Origin: Diphasiastrum complanatum
Taxonomy: Eukaryota > Streptophyta > Lycopodiopsida > Lycopodiales > Lycopodiaceae
Reading direction: 5' to 3'
Length of the DNA: 64,000 nt
NCBI GenBank assembly: GCA_029204225.1
Contig: MU831914.1
Coordinates: 1-64,000, forward strand
Program-made: the position numbers and the translations under genes
Part shown: piece by piece, positions 11,861 to 21,776 of the stretch
How positions within the stretch are numbered: position 1 is the first letter of the stretch
Layout: each line of letters begins with the position of its first letter
Notes under the pieces: generated by a model
What the model was told of the DNA's origin: nothing
Databases searched by the model: none
Seen by the model: the letters and a program-made list of their open reading frames with translations, nothing else

Positions 11861-12608
11861 TTTTTTATATAAAACTATTGTGAACAATGTGTTGATAAAC
11901 AAACAAATTTACGATTAATTTAAAAGTAAATGAGATTTTTTTTGAGGTTTTAAATAAGTGTGAACTGATAGTAAAATGATTATTATGTGATCATGAGTGT
12001 GGACTAAAAATCAAATGATCATTATGTCAATTATGATGCCCTGATGAATTGGAATTACTATCGGTTGAATATAACCTACTATCTTAAGCATTTATAGACA
12101 TTATGATGTTTTTCAGTATATTGAGAAAGTTCCATAATCAAAATTTGGCATTACCCTCAATATGGTATTAATAGGTATAAACAATGTGAGCTAGCTTTGC
12201 ACTTGAAAAGATGTTGAGTATCTTGAGAGCCATGTGGTAGCTTGTTCAGAGAATTTGTTGATAAAAAAGATGCAATATTATATATGTTTGTGTGTTTGCA
12301 AAGATGAATGGATAATGGAACGTTGTGGCAAAGTCTATTATTATCTTTCATATTATTTTCATAAATGTTACCACAAACAAGATGTTTTTTAACTATAATA
12401 TATAGATAATCAACGTTCTTTAATTGTTCTCTTAATTAGTTCACATATCTATTGACAAGTTTTTCCAATTATGAGTGATTGTGAGATGTATTTGAAATGA
12501 AACTTAAGAAATGCAACATCTTATAGAAATGTAATAATTTTGAAAACAATATATATTGTCCACAAATGTATTGTTTTATAACAAAATTAATTGTGACATG
12601 TACATATT
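11861..12608. other. AT-rich stretch without a gene
   Basis: No credible open frame or motif. It is bounded by the palindrome cluster and the acidic reading frame at 12609. Confidence 0.5.
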
Positions 12609-13701
12609 TTATTCATGATCGCAAGATTCAAATTCATTAACCAATACATCTTGCAACTCATCTCCGCTTAGATGATTTTCATCATCACCATAGAAATCAG
12701 AACCTCTCTCAATATTGTCCTTGTGCAAAGAATAACTATTGTCCTCTTCATCATTTGAGTCGGAATCATGAGAATCAATTATGGGATTTCCAAGATTCAT
12801 AAAACTTGAAGATATCTATACATCGTCATCAAATATACTTGTGTTGTCCAAATTTATGTCCTCCATTTCATTTTCATCTTAACTTGAACTACATAACAAC
12901 AATTCTTGTTTAGTGGATCTGGTCGAAAAATACTAGCAGATTAGAGATTTGTTATAACCAGATTTTAATTCACAATAATTAGATGTAATAAAAAAGTAGT
13001 GTAGATGCTTAATATAACATTGGCTACAATCGACAAAAAGAAAAAAAATGGGAAACTCATGCACACATGTTCACAATGACGAGACAACACCAATGTGTCT
13101 GAAAAGTCCATGTTTAATGTCTTGGTTGAATCGATAGCAAAAAATCAACTACAATTTTTTTTTTTTTTACAATTGCATTTGATCCTCTATAGTTGATTTT
13201 GAGCCACTATTCATTTCACCAAAACACACCTCATATATGGCTTGTATGGTTCCAACATACTCAAGATCTCTAGAAATTGGACTTTGATCTCAAGCACTAA
13301 TCCGACTTTCTTGATGGAAAGATGTCATCACACCACAATCATAAATTCGTCGTTTCATATTAATTGTATCAATGCGATCATGACGACCATATGCCCACAT
13401 TGATCTATACTTTCGATATTGCCACATGTTGATTATAATCAAAACAATAACTAATTATTGTACAAATTAAAATTGTTCACTTAAAAAAAATAAAGTTATA
13501 GACAAACCTTCCAATCACATCCTCTTGCAAATTCCCATTTTGTGTTAGATATGAATTGTCCCTTTCATCTTGCTTGTTGGAGTGTATCAATCATCCAGTC
13601 TAAACATCATGTGAAAGTGCAACTTGACCTCTACGCCTATTGCGTCGGTGTCGATTTCTAGTCAAGGCCCTTTTTTTTTTTTCTTGTTCATATAATTCCA
13701 A
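12609..13701 (-). pseudogene. Possible CACTA (En/Spm)-type transposase relic
   Basis: Read on the minus strand: a basic stretch RHRRNRRRGQV (about 13620-13660); a segment with DTLQQARWKGQF ending in a splice donor-like GGAAG/GTTTGT near 13507; then, after about 80 bp, a frame beginning MWQYRKYRS (13428) with YDCGVM and DLEYVGTIQAIYEV; and finally an acidic segment (12609-12800) with DSDSNDEEDN. The CGV...LEYVG..IYE pattern followed by an acidic tail resembles the C-terminal DUF4216 region of CACTA transposases, but the resemblance is weak and made from memory. At least one in-frame stop is present. A copia fragment cuts it at 13701. The palindrome cluster at 11.6-11.86 kb could be the subterminal region of the same element. 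Confidence 0.35.
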
Positions 13702-14576
13702 CCAAAGGAGTTTGAGGTGCATGATCTTGGTAACTTGCATTACATGTTGGGAATAGAAGTGATTAGGACTTCTCAATCTACTTTCATTTGTCAAGAGAAG
13801 TAAGCTAATTCTATTCTAGAAAGATTGGCATATGGTAGATGCAAAAGCTAGTGATACACCTATGGAGTCTCATGTAAAGCTAACTATAAGAGATAATGAA
13901 AGATCCTTCAAGGACATTACTCTCTATAGAAAGCTAGTTAGTTGACTCATCTATCTAGCCATTACTAGACCAGATCTAAGCTATTGTGTTGGAAGATTGA
14001 GTCAATTCATGCAAGATCCTAGTGAGGAGCATTGGAAGCTAGGAAAACGAGTTTTGAGGGACATCATTGGAACTCGAGCTTTGAGGTACATCATTGAAAC
14101 TCGGGCTATGATGGAGATATAAAGGATAGGAAATCCATTAGTGCTCATTGTATTTTCATAGGTGATGGAGCTATATCATGGATGTCGAAGAAACAAGCCA
14201 CTATCTCATTGTCATCTAGTGAGGCCAAGTACAAAGCTCTTACACATTGCACAAAGGAGATGGTATGGATCAAGAGGATGATCAATGATCTTCACTTGCT
14301 AGATTTTTCAAAGAGCCCAATCATCTTTTGTGATAATCAATCAACCCAAAGGTTGGCAACCTATCCTATCTTTCATGCTAGGAGCAAGCATATTGAGGTG
14401 CAGTATCATTTTGTGAGGGAGCAAGTCATTGCAAAGGAGGTGGAGCTTCAACATGTGTCTTCAAGGGAATGTGTAGCTGACACCTTCACCAAGCATTGGG
14501 AAAGGACTTGTTAATGAAGCATAGGACATCACTTGGAGTGTTATCAAAGTCCATGCTAAAACAATTGAAGAGGGAG
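13702..14576 (+). pseudogene. Ty1/copia fragment D: RT end and RNase H, sister of fragment A
   Basis: Nearly the same sequence as 3911-4785. It starts in the segment GGAGTTTGAGGTGCATGATC and continues through RT C-terminal sequence with stops. An open RNase H frame at 14182-14514 has SLSSSEAKYKAL, IFCDNQSTQRLAT, HARSKHIEVQYHF and ECVADTF. It is truncated at both ends and lacks the YVDD box. The PPT GAAGAGGGAG precedes a piece of LTR. Confidence 0.9.
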
Positions 14577-14707
14577 TGTAAAAGATTCAACTAGTTTAGT
14601 CATATTTGCTACATTTCTATATTTGGCAAATTGAGGCCAACTTTATATTAGACTTAGAGTTTGACTTTTCAAAGTTCATTACTCTAAATTTTATTTGAAT
14701 AAACATT
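14577..14707 (+). repeat. Partial 3' LTR of copia fragment D
   Basis: It starts TGTAAAAGATTC and matches the first 130 bp of the LTR at 4786. Homology ends at AATAAACA, after which unrelated sequence begins. Confidence 0.75.
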
Positions 14708-15039
14708 AAAGAAACTTAGAGCCCGAAGAGGGCCTTTGAAAAAGATGCTTTTATTTTATTTTTCTTATTTTTGTTGCCATGTGGACCAATTGAAAACTTG
14801 AAATCGAGGTTCTACGTAACGTAAAATTTTTCAAATATAATAAAATAAAAACTTTTAAAATATATTGCTATTTCATCAGGCAGCATGTGGAAATGCTATT
14901 GGTTGGTGAGGCCTGCCCTTCCAACTCATCACTGCCCGAAGAGATCCAAAAATATTGAAAATGAATATGGTGGATGGTTGGGATGAGAAAATTGATGTAC
15001 CATTAATGTATATGCATTGTCAAATCATGGTTAACAGGG
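14708..15039. other. Unassigned AT-rich spacer
   Basis: No gene. It contains the short palindromic word CCCGAAGAGGGCC and separates the copia fragment from the multi-gene block at 15.0-21.4 kb. Confidence 0.4.
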
Positions 15040-15056
15040 TTAATTAGAGTTAATTT

Positions 15057-16500
15057 GTGGCACCAAATAGATCAGTGTTTCAAATTTACGCCAACACATT
15101 TTCTCAGATTCATGGCTTTTTGTCTACGCAAATTTTCAGATTCATAGTTTATTGTTTCAGATTTTTGCATGCACATTACGAATGGCACCATCAAGGAAGC
15201 CGTGATCCTCAGTCAACTCTGTGCTTTTATTCAATGAGACAGATGATAATGGATTATGAGTTCCAAGAAAATATTCACAAAACTCTTGGGTTTTGATACA
15301 TCTATCATCAAGAGGAGCATTTTGAAAAAGCAAACGGTCAAAACTATCATTTTGATCTTATTAGAAGGCCAGAATTTTGGATTTCAGAACATCATCAGGA
15401 GAAAAATCTATGTCTGAAATTCTAGTCCAACATGTATACATGCATTCAGAGATAAATGTGCAAGGATTCAACCATCAGGATCACAAAAAAAACAACTGTG
15501 AGTATTGATATTTTTGATACTTAGATTTCTGTCATTCATAAACATCTAATAGTAAACTTGCCAATCTAATCATTTTTCTCTTGCAGATTTATATCCATCC
15601 AACATAAATGAATGAGAGCCGAGTGGATCTTTAGCAGGCGTGTTAGATGTTATTCACATTGATATTGGACAACTGCAATATCGAGGTAGAAGATCTAGCT
15701 AATAGTGGGATCTTTTTTTATGATTCAATGTACACCTGATACAAAAGAAAATTTTGGACAAACTAGTAGTACCATTTCCATTACCTAGTTTTGAAAGTGA
15801 TGAATGGATTGCACCAGATGCTACAGTTTCAGAATCATTTCGTTGCAAGATATATAATGATGTAAAAAAATTCATAAAAATTGAGCACAAGATCAAAAAC
15901 AGTCATATTGAGTTGGTTTATTTCCTTGAATATATTTGTGGATTTCTTTTCAAGTGTCAATGTACACAAAATCCCAACGATGTTTGTATGAAAAAAATTA
16001 TCAAATAGTTATTATCTGAACTTACGGATGAAGGTTGGGACAAAAGATCAAATGGAGAAATAGAATGTAGAACTAAAATATCTTCCATGTGCTTCAGTTA
16101 TCAAATTGAAAAACAAATGGTGAGCTTATGCTTCCATTATCAAAGATGAAAAAAAATAAAGGTAAATGGATGCCACTCAATCAAGACTTGGAAGCCAGTG
16201 GACATTCAAAATAGAAAAATATTGAAATTATATACAATGATGTCGTTTTGACATGTGTTGAGGTGGAAGAAGATTGGAGTCTAAATTACATCAGACGAGA
16301 ACTATTGCTCCTATAAGATGATGTACTTTCAGACTTCAAATTCATTTTCAATGGTAAACTCGTAAGTAATTGTAAACACTTGATCTTTTATGAATAGTTT
16401 CAATTACAACTTTCTAGCACAATCTTTGTACCCTCATTATTATCTTTACAGAAAAAAAGTTCAGGCTCCATTGCCGACTGCAACAACCAAAATACAAATA
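15057..16500 (+). pseudogene. Decayed gene of unknown function, possible ubiquitin-like domain
   Basis: Several plus-strand frames read as exons of one decayed gene. The first (15057-15296, continuing past a stop) has HYEWHHQ and RRPEFWISEHHQE. An intron-like gap with a CTCTTGCAG acceptor ends near 15589. The best frame (15754-16008) has LDKLVVPFPLPSFESDEW, then SFRCKIYNDVKKFI. Further on, around 16225-16362, the reading VEVEEDWSLNYIRREL..DDVLSDFKFIFNGKL has the spacing of a ubiquitin-like beta-grasp domain (acidic strand, helix, then F.FNGK). It is followed by a canonical donor GTAAGT at 16363 and an acceptor TTTACAG near 16451. Stops and frameshifts are numerous. The gene ends about 100 bp before the convergent H3-type gene. 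The domain call is tentative. Confidence 0.4.
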
Positions 16501-16596
16501 TCGATATATCCATACTTATGAAAGCAATCCTTACTTATTAAAGCAATGCCGCATGCAACAATCCAGATTAAAGCAACAAAAACAAAAGAGCAATCC

Positions 16597-17178
16597 TTAC
16601 TTATTTTCAAATGGAATCAAATAAAATTTTGCCACAGGACTGCATCTGATAAAATATACAGCCTTCTCAAAAGTGGCTTCTTTTGCCTTTATTGCTTTCA
16701 TGAAAAATGGACTAACAACAAAAACTATACCATGGAAATTGGAATTAATACTATTTAGCAAAAAAGATCCTTCGGCCTCTACTATTACATCTGAAATTCT
16801 TGAAGTTTTATCTTTCAGCTCGACACAAAATTTGGGACCTAATCTAAAGCTTTTACGTGAATCTGGAAGAAAAAAATAAAAAAAAAATGCCGAGAAGATC
16901 AATTTTATTAGCCAGGTAGGCCTCGTACTGGTTATAATGGTCAAAATCAAAATAAACTTGGGCAGGATCGTATGGAATTCTTACAAAAAGATTATGTACA
17001 AGAGCAGAAAAAGAAGTAGATACAGTATTTACAGATTTCTCTGTTATTTTGTCGAGCTCCTCTTGGGTAATCAACACTTTTGGTGAAGAAACCTGTTGAG
17101 GAGCTGGATGAATAACAGGAGGAGGAAGGGGTGAAAATTCTCAATCTGAATCAAATTCTTCAGCATCTGACTCAGAGC
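16597..17178 (-). pseudogene. C-terminal part of the H3-like gene (two exons, unknown domain)
   Basis: Downstream of the H3-like stop, a +1 frame continues without a new start: an acidic stretch with SSESDAEEFDSD, one TGA, a Pro-rich linker, then LITQEELDKITEKS and VRIPYDPAQVYFDFDHYNQ (to about 16934). A splice donor-like GTACGAGG is followed after about 60 bp by the acceptor TTTTTTTCTTCCAG (about 16871). The last exon reads DSRKSFRLGPKFCVELKD through VAKFYLIPFENK and stops at 16597. Sequence quality (balanced composition, clean splice signals) suggests the H3-like domain was originally fused to this about 190-residue region. I do not recognise the domain. The gene is broken by one stop and one frameshift. 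Confidence 0.5.
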
Positions 17179-17727
17179 TCAAAACGATCTGGGTCTCTTG
17201 GCTAGGATAACTCTAGGAGGAAGGAAAACAGTTGGCCTTCGAGATCCAGCTTTCTTGGGGACAGGCTGCTTCCTCTTCCTCCTAGAGGTAGTCGGCAAGT
17301 TGGTTCTATCCAGAGGCAGTTCTTTGGAGGTGCTTGCATCATCAACATGCAGACCAAAAAAATGGTCCCGAATTCTTCTGAGAATGATAAAATCTTTTGG
17401 CATAATGGTGACACGCTTGCCATGCACTGCCAAAAGACAAGTACCCTCAAAAAATTGAGACAAAAAATCTTCTGCAGCACCTTGTAAGGCCTGCATGGTT
17501 GTCACGAAAAAATGAACATTTAGCCCAAGTGACAGAGTGACATTCCTTATAGATCGACCGAAAGAAGCTCTAGGGTTCAACAGTTCAGTTGATCTCTGGA
17601 GTTTTCTAGTCTCCTTTAGCCAGACCTGCTTCCTGCCACATCTACGACCAGTACCAGGGGGAACATGGGCATGGGATGGTTGTACAGTGGTTATGGCACG
17701 GGCAGTGGATTTGGTCCTGGACATCAT
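17179..17727 (-). CDS. Divergent histone H3-like protein with C-terminal extension
   Basis: From the Met at 17727 the frame gives 182 residues. The N-terminus MSRTKSTAR matches the canonical H3 start MARTKQTAR, keeping R2, T3, K4, T6 and R8, but K9 is Ala. The tail is short. Residues 36-62 align with the H3 alpha-N helix (LKETRKLQRSTELL), residues 78-92 with alpha-2 (MQALQGAAEDFLSQF), and residues 102-112 carry HGKRVTIMPKD, nearly identical to core H3, followed by RRIR. Loop 1 appears to have the canonical length, unlike many plant CENH3 proteins, although LLNPRASF recalls CENH3. After residue 125 there is a basic, Pro-rich extension (SRRKRKQPVPKK) absent from ordinary H3. It probably continued into the region at 16597-17178. 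It is transcribed divergently from the gene at 18.8-20.1 kb. Canonical plant H3 is far more conserved, so this is not a recent copy. Function is unknown. Confidence 0.75.
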   Translation of the reverse strand: MMSRTKSTARAITTVQPSHAHVPPGTGRRCGRKQVWLKETRKLQRSTELLNPRASFGRSIRNVTLSLGLNVHFFVTTMQALQGAAEDFLSQFFEGTCLLAVHGKRVTIMPKDFIILRRIRDHFFGLHVDDASTSKELPLDRTNLPTTSRRKRKQPVPKKAGSRRPTVFLPPRVILAKRPRSF

Positions 17728-17803
17728 TCTGAGAAGCAAATTAATAAAAAAAAGTTTGAACAAAAGCGCAAGGAATGAAAACAAAAAAATCTACGAGAAG
17801 GGG

Positions 17804-18594
17804 ACGCTTGAGATTGATACCAAAACTGAATATTAGTTTCGAGCGCAAGATATATACAGAATATTTTAAGAAATGAGATGCGTGCTCGAAAGCGATATTG
17901 GACTAACAACGGTATTGGTCTTGAGCGCACTGTGAAAAGGCAGATGATTAAACGATGAGAGGGCATACTTGAGAGCGATACTAGGAGCAAAAACCGAAAA
18001 TTTTGCGAAAAAAAATGAAAATTCCGAGGACTTATATATACAAAATTTTTGCACGTGTGAAGAGATGGCCGAAGACACGTATCATCATCTGATTGGTCCA
18101 CGTGGACTGTCCGTACTAACAATGATGATCTCATTATGAGGCCACGTGGGTTGGGACACGTGCACGAATCCCTTTTCGACGCATGTCATTCTCGCATGTG
18201 ACAGATGTCAGATTAATCATTGTCTGTACAACGAGGTATTAATTCTGACCAATCATACGTTGACACTTGTTCCTCCGTAACTCCTCCACACGTGCAAATT
18301 TTTTTCTATAAATAGGTCATTTTCGACTCGAATTTTCACTCAAATATTTTATTTCTTGGCCGGATATCGATTTCAAGCGCGCCATTTGCATTGATTACCC
18401 TCTGTTGACTAACTTGCAACTGGAACTGATACTGCCTTATCCGGTATCGCAGTCAAGCGCGTCTTACATCTCCTTTCTTGTCTGCTCTTTGTTCACGTGC
18501 TTGGATCCGATACTCTAATTTCTAATATCTCTTTCGAGCGCAAATTTTCTTGAGGTTCTTGCCTGACCTGCAGTTTGTGCCTGAGAGCGATATT
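17804..18594. promoter_or_regulatory. Divergent promoter with a periodic hairpin array
   Basis: A TATA box points to each side: TATAAATAG at 18307-18315 (+) and TATATATAAG at about 18032-18041 (-). Downstream of both lie repeats of a 16-bp motif, consensus TATYGNTTTCRAGCGC. On the plus strand it starts at 17831, 17913, 18365, 18445 and 18526; on the minus strand at 17819, 17897, 17980 and about 18593. Opposite copies pair as hairpins with 11-15 nt loops (17804/17831, 17884/17913, and weaker at 18418/18445 and 18497/18526). Unit spacing is 78-83 bp. So each gene's leader carries about three units. The role (operators, subterminal transposase sites or RNA hairpins) is unknown. Confidence 0.6.
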
Positions 18595-18832
18595 TGAAAT
18601 TTTACGTCTGTGATTTTTGTTTAAATAGTCTAATTTTGATTCTAGTTTGCTTTCTTTTTTTCATGAATTTGGTATTACTAATAGTTTGGAGTATTTCAAA
18701 TCTCTTTTTTTTTTATTTTTTTTTATTTTTCCTTCTAATACTAAGGATCTTGGTGTGGAGGTATTTTTTGAGATATATCTCAGATATAAGTCTCTGTTCA
18801 GTATTCCGTTATTCAGATCTTAGAATAAAGAC

Positions 18833-20132
18833 ATGATTCATTATTAGGACTTGGTGGCACTCGACAAGCATATCTATAAAGCTAAGCTTGACAAAATGTT
18901 CACCAAGTTACATAATGATTTCAAGTCTGTAGATGAGTGCCCAATTCACAATAAAATATGTAGATTTGTTGATTTTCAGTTTGCATTTGTTTTTTTTTTC
19001 TTTTGTTAAATATTTTTGACAATTCGAAAGCTGGCTCTTCTACTTCTGAAGCTGCTTCTTCCAGTGGTACAAAGTCTCAAAAGTCGAAGATTGTAGATAT
19101 AGAAAGTTTTTTATTGATACGAGCGTTACTTTAGATGACTATACAGATTTTGATCCTGCATGAAACAAGGCATCATTTATTGGCCCTAGGACTCCCAACA
19201 CCTTTTTTCTTCTCATAAATGTCTTATCACATTGCCTACTTATAATATAGATAGTAATTCCTTGTTGACATTATTGGATATATCAGATCTTTTTGATTTC
19301 ACCGAGGCTGAGACTCTTTGCATTTTGAACAAAGAGCTTGATGAATTTTCGGATATAATTGATTTTGATGCTGATGATCTTCTCCCTGGTGTTGACAATG
19401 TACATAATGATAAGTTTTATTTAGGGAAAGATTGCTTGAAAATGGCTATGGAGGAAATGCGCAACAAAGAAGATTATCTACCTTCTGTGGAAGAGTTTCT
19501 CAGAATCCAAAGTCAACTTGGTTTTCCACAACCAACTATCTATTCACCAACAATATTGACATCAAAAGGTGGACATAATATTGATGGAGAGACAGTAATC
19601 AGGGAAGACAAAGCCGAATGCGTAAGTTTTTGTACTAGTAAATTCGTTATGTCAGATTATATACTGGAGCTTACTTTGTTTTTTTTCATTTCAGAAAATA
19701 ATTTTCTTTGATGATTTCGCAATTTGTTGAGGAGGGCAGAGATCTTCTGCTAGAGAATTTTCAAGACATCATGCATTGGGGCACTATTTAAAGTTCTTCA
19801 AGAATAATGAGATAAGTGTTGCCCATTCAAAGTTTCATCAACATGATGAGACTATGATTATGGCAATCAAGGCACTGTCTCATTTTCTTGGAGGACATAA
19901 TTTCAATAAGGCGCATAAAATAATTTTTGTAAAGAAAACCATTGCGGTTAAAATTTTAGGATATGGACTAGTGAATTCCATGCTCAGATCATCTCATTTT
20001 GAATTGTATGTTGCTTACGTTGATCTGAGTAAGCATGAAAACTATGAGCTGTTGGATCCATACAAAAGAAGAAAATTGTTGCATGATTCTAAGTTGCAAG
20101 TTTCATTGGAGAAAGTATCGGAAGCAGAGTAG
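18833..20132 (+). pseudogene. Acidic protein gene of unknown function, decayed
   Basis: Reads on the plus strand as a multi-exon gene. A first segment at 18833-19000 (VALDKHIYKAKLDKMFTKL) is followed by an intron-like T-rich gap, then a Ser-rich segment (SSTSEAASSSGTKSQK, about 19030-19085) and an acidic region. The main exon, 19232-19621, encodes DISDLFDFTEAETL and DFDADDLLPG and ends at a canonical GTAAGT donor. The 73-bp intron ends TTTCATTTCAG at 19694. The last exon to 20132 contains HHALGHYLKFFKNNEI, AIKALSHFLGGH and LDPYKRRKLL. Broken by a TGA at about 19728, a stop near the start and two frameshifts. No domain is recognised. It converges on the gene at 20.2-21.4 kb with only about 55 bp between stops. 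Confidence 0.5.
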
Positions 20133-20192
20133 ATACTGCTGAATTGTACTTGGTAAATATTTTTATTTAATATACAAAATTTTATTGTGTGT

Positions 20193-21400
20193 CTATTGCC
20201 TACTGGCTTGTATAAATTTGCATGTTTTTTGAAGTTTTTTATAGTTCATCGATCTTGTATTATGACGAATTTGGATTCTTCTGTAAAACCATTGGAAAAG
20301 CTGCAGTATATAGTTGTTTTTTGTGCTAGTCCCGCCATGTTGTGTACTTTTATGAAATGTTGCTCTTTCTTGCCAATGAGATTTTTCCATTCCTTGCGAT
20401 GACCATATGGTAAGACTTCCACTATTTCTTGCAAAGAATGTCAAATGATGTCGTAAGATGTGCTGCATGTCATAAAAACATAATCAAAATCAGTACCAAA
20501 AGTATCTAATTTAATTGCACATATTTGTCTATCATAGTGTAACATCAAAATCTTACCATATAATATGTTATATGAACAACACTCCATGCACTTTGAACTG
20601 CATCCACAAATTCATCGGTTGTTTTCTATACCATTTGTACATCAGTATTTGAAAATTTATCTTTTCTCAAGTATTTTACCATGTTGTCTAACTTTTTCCA
20701 AACTTCTACTTTGTGTATATGAGTAGAACCTTATTCTTCAAAATCTTGAGTTGTTGCAATAGTTTCTTTCCAAACCATGTATTGAACCTTGGATTGTTTG
20801 CCAGAATAATTTGATTGGAAACTTTGAGCTTTAGATCCTCCAATGCTCGGCTTGCATGAAATATTTCCTGTTTTACCTTATAGCTTGTCATCTTTTTTTT
20901 ATTTTAACGTGGCCTTTATGTAAACCTGCTTTGGACAACACATCCTCTAATCTGGAAATAGCTTCCTTCGCAGAGGCCTCTAGCTCGGAATTCCATGCAA
21001 ACAAGATGTGAAGATAAATTTTTTTTTCTATAATACGCACATCCGCATGCAATGTACAGATATGAACATTTCGTAGAGGAATCAGTAGTATAGGTTTCCA
21101 ATTAGGATCTTCTCGATCTCTTGATATTCCTGTAATCCTTGTAATGTCTTTTGTTGTTTTCATGTAGTACAAACAAGGGTGTTTAGAGTTAGCGCCATGA
21201 GATACATTGAACATGCATTTTAATGTCTTCAGATCTCCTGCTAAATGCCATTCAATGTTGAAAGTGCCAATTCTAGGAATATTGAGTGGAACTCCCTCCA
21301 TGTGATTTTTTATGGTGGCAGGATATGATGTTCTATTAAATATCCATGAGAGAATGTCATGGTCTTCTTTCAGCACCTATAAGAGAATACAAAAATGTGA
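20193..21400 (-). pseudogene. Transposase-like gene of an unnamed family, decayed
   Basis: Minus-strand exons read in order. After an acceptor CTCTTATAG near 21377, the segment 20888-21376 has EWHLAGDLKTLKCMF, then a HPCLYYM site (probably once C-x2-C) and NVHICTLHADVRIIEK. A one-base slip in an A-run near 20890 leads to ALEDLKLKVSNQII, and a further frameshift to KVEVWKKLDNMVKYL. Donor TATATG/GTAAGA at 20556 and acceptor CATGCAG at 20463 bound a 94-bp intron. The last exon, to 20193, has GSLTIWSSQGMEKSH, HKSTQHGG and LFQWFYRR. The GDLK..C..C and late SxGMEKSH pattern reminds me of large transposase-like proteins in non-seed plants and invertebrates, but I cannot name the family. At least one stop and two frameshifts. 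Confidence 0.5.
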
Positions 21401-21776
21401 TTAGCCTCATAATATTAGCACATAGAAGATTTCCCAAATGGAATCCATATTCAAATGGTTATCTCTATTTATTATGCAAAGGAACTGCTATACTTGAAAT
21501 GCTGCCAACCACCAAATATCATTTTCTGATTGAACATTGAAATTGAGGCCTTATGAGTCGTCTGAATTTGAAAGTGCTCCATTCATCCATGAAATTGAGA
21601 TTTGAGTGCTCCATTATCTCCTCTTGAGAAATGAGCTCCCCCTTGAGTTCCTTCACTTCCAACATGAGATTAGTTCTCACACAAATATCAAGCTTGAAGA
21701 GCCTACCATCTCTGAAGAAACAAAATGTTTCTAACTACAAAGCCTTGCTAGCTTTCAACCCTCAGCCTGACGAAGA
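21401..21776. other. Spacer between the multi-gene block and an LTR
   Basis: No gene is seen. It may hold decayed upstream exons of the transposase-like gene, cut by the LTR that starts near 21777. Confidence 0.3.

Noticed and set aside
17179-17727. Calling the H3-like gene a centromeric CENH3
   Set aside because: Some residues (LLNPRASF, AAEDFL) recall CENH3, but loop 1 appears of canonical length, the N-terminus is H3-like, and there is a long C-terminal extension. A phylogeny is needed.
15057-21400. Naming the block a giant virus or Polinton insertion
   Set aside because: No capsid, DNA polymerase B, packaging ATPase or terminal repeats were seen, and spliceosomal introns are present. 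Only the gene arrangement is suggestive.
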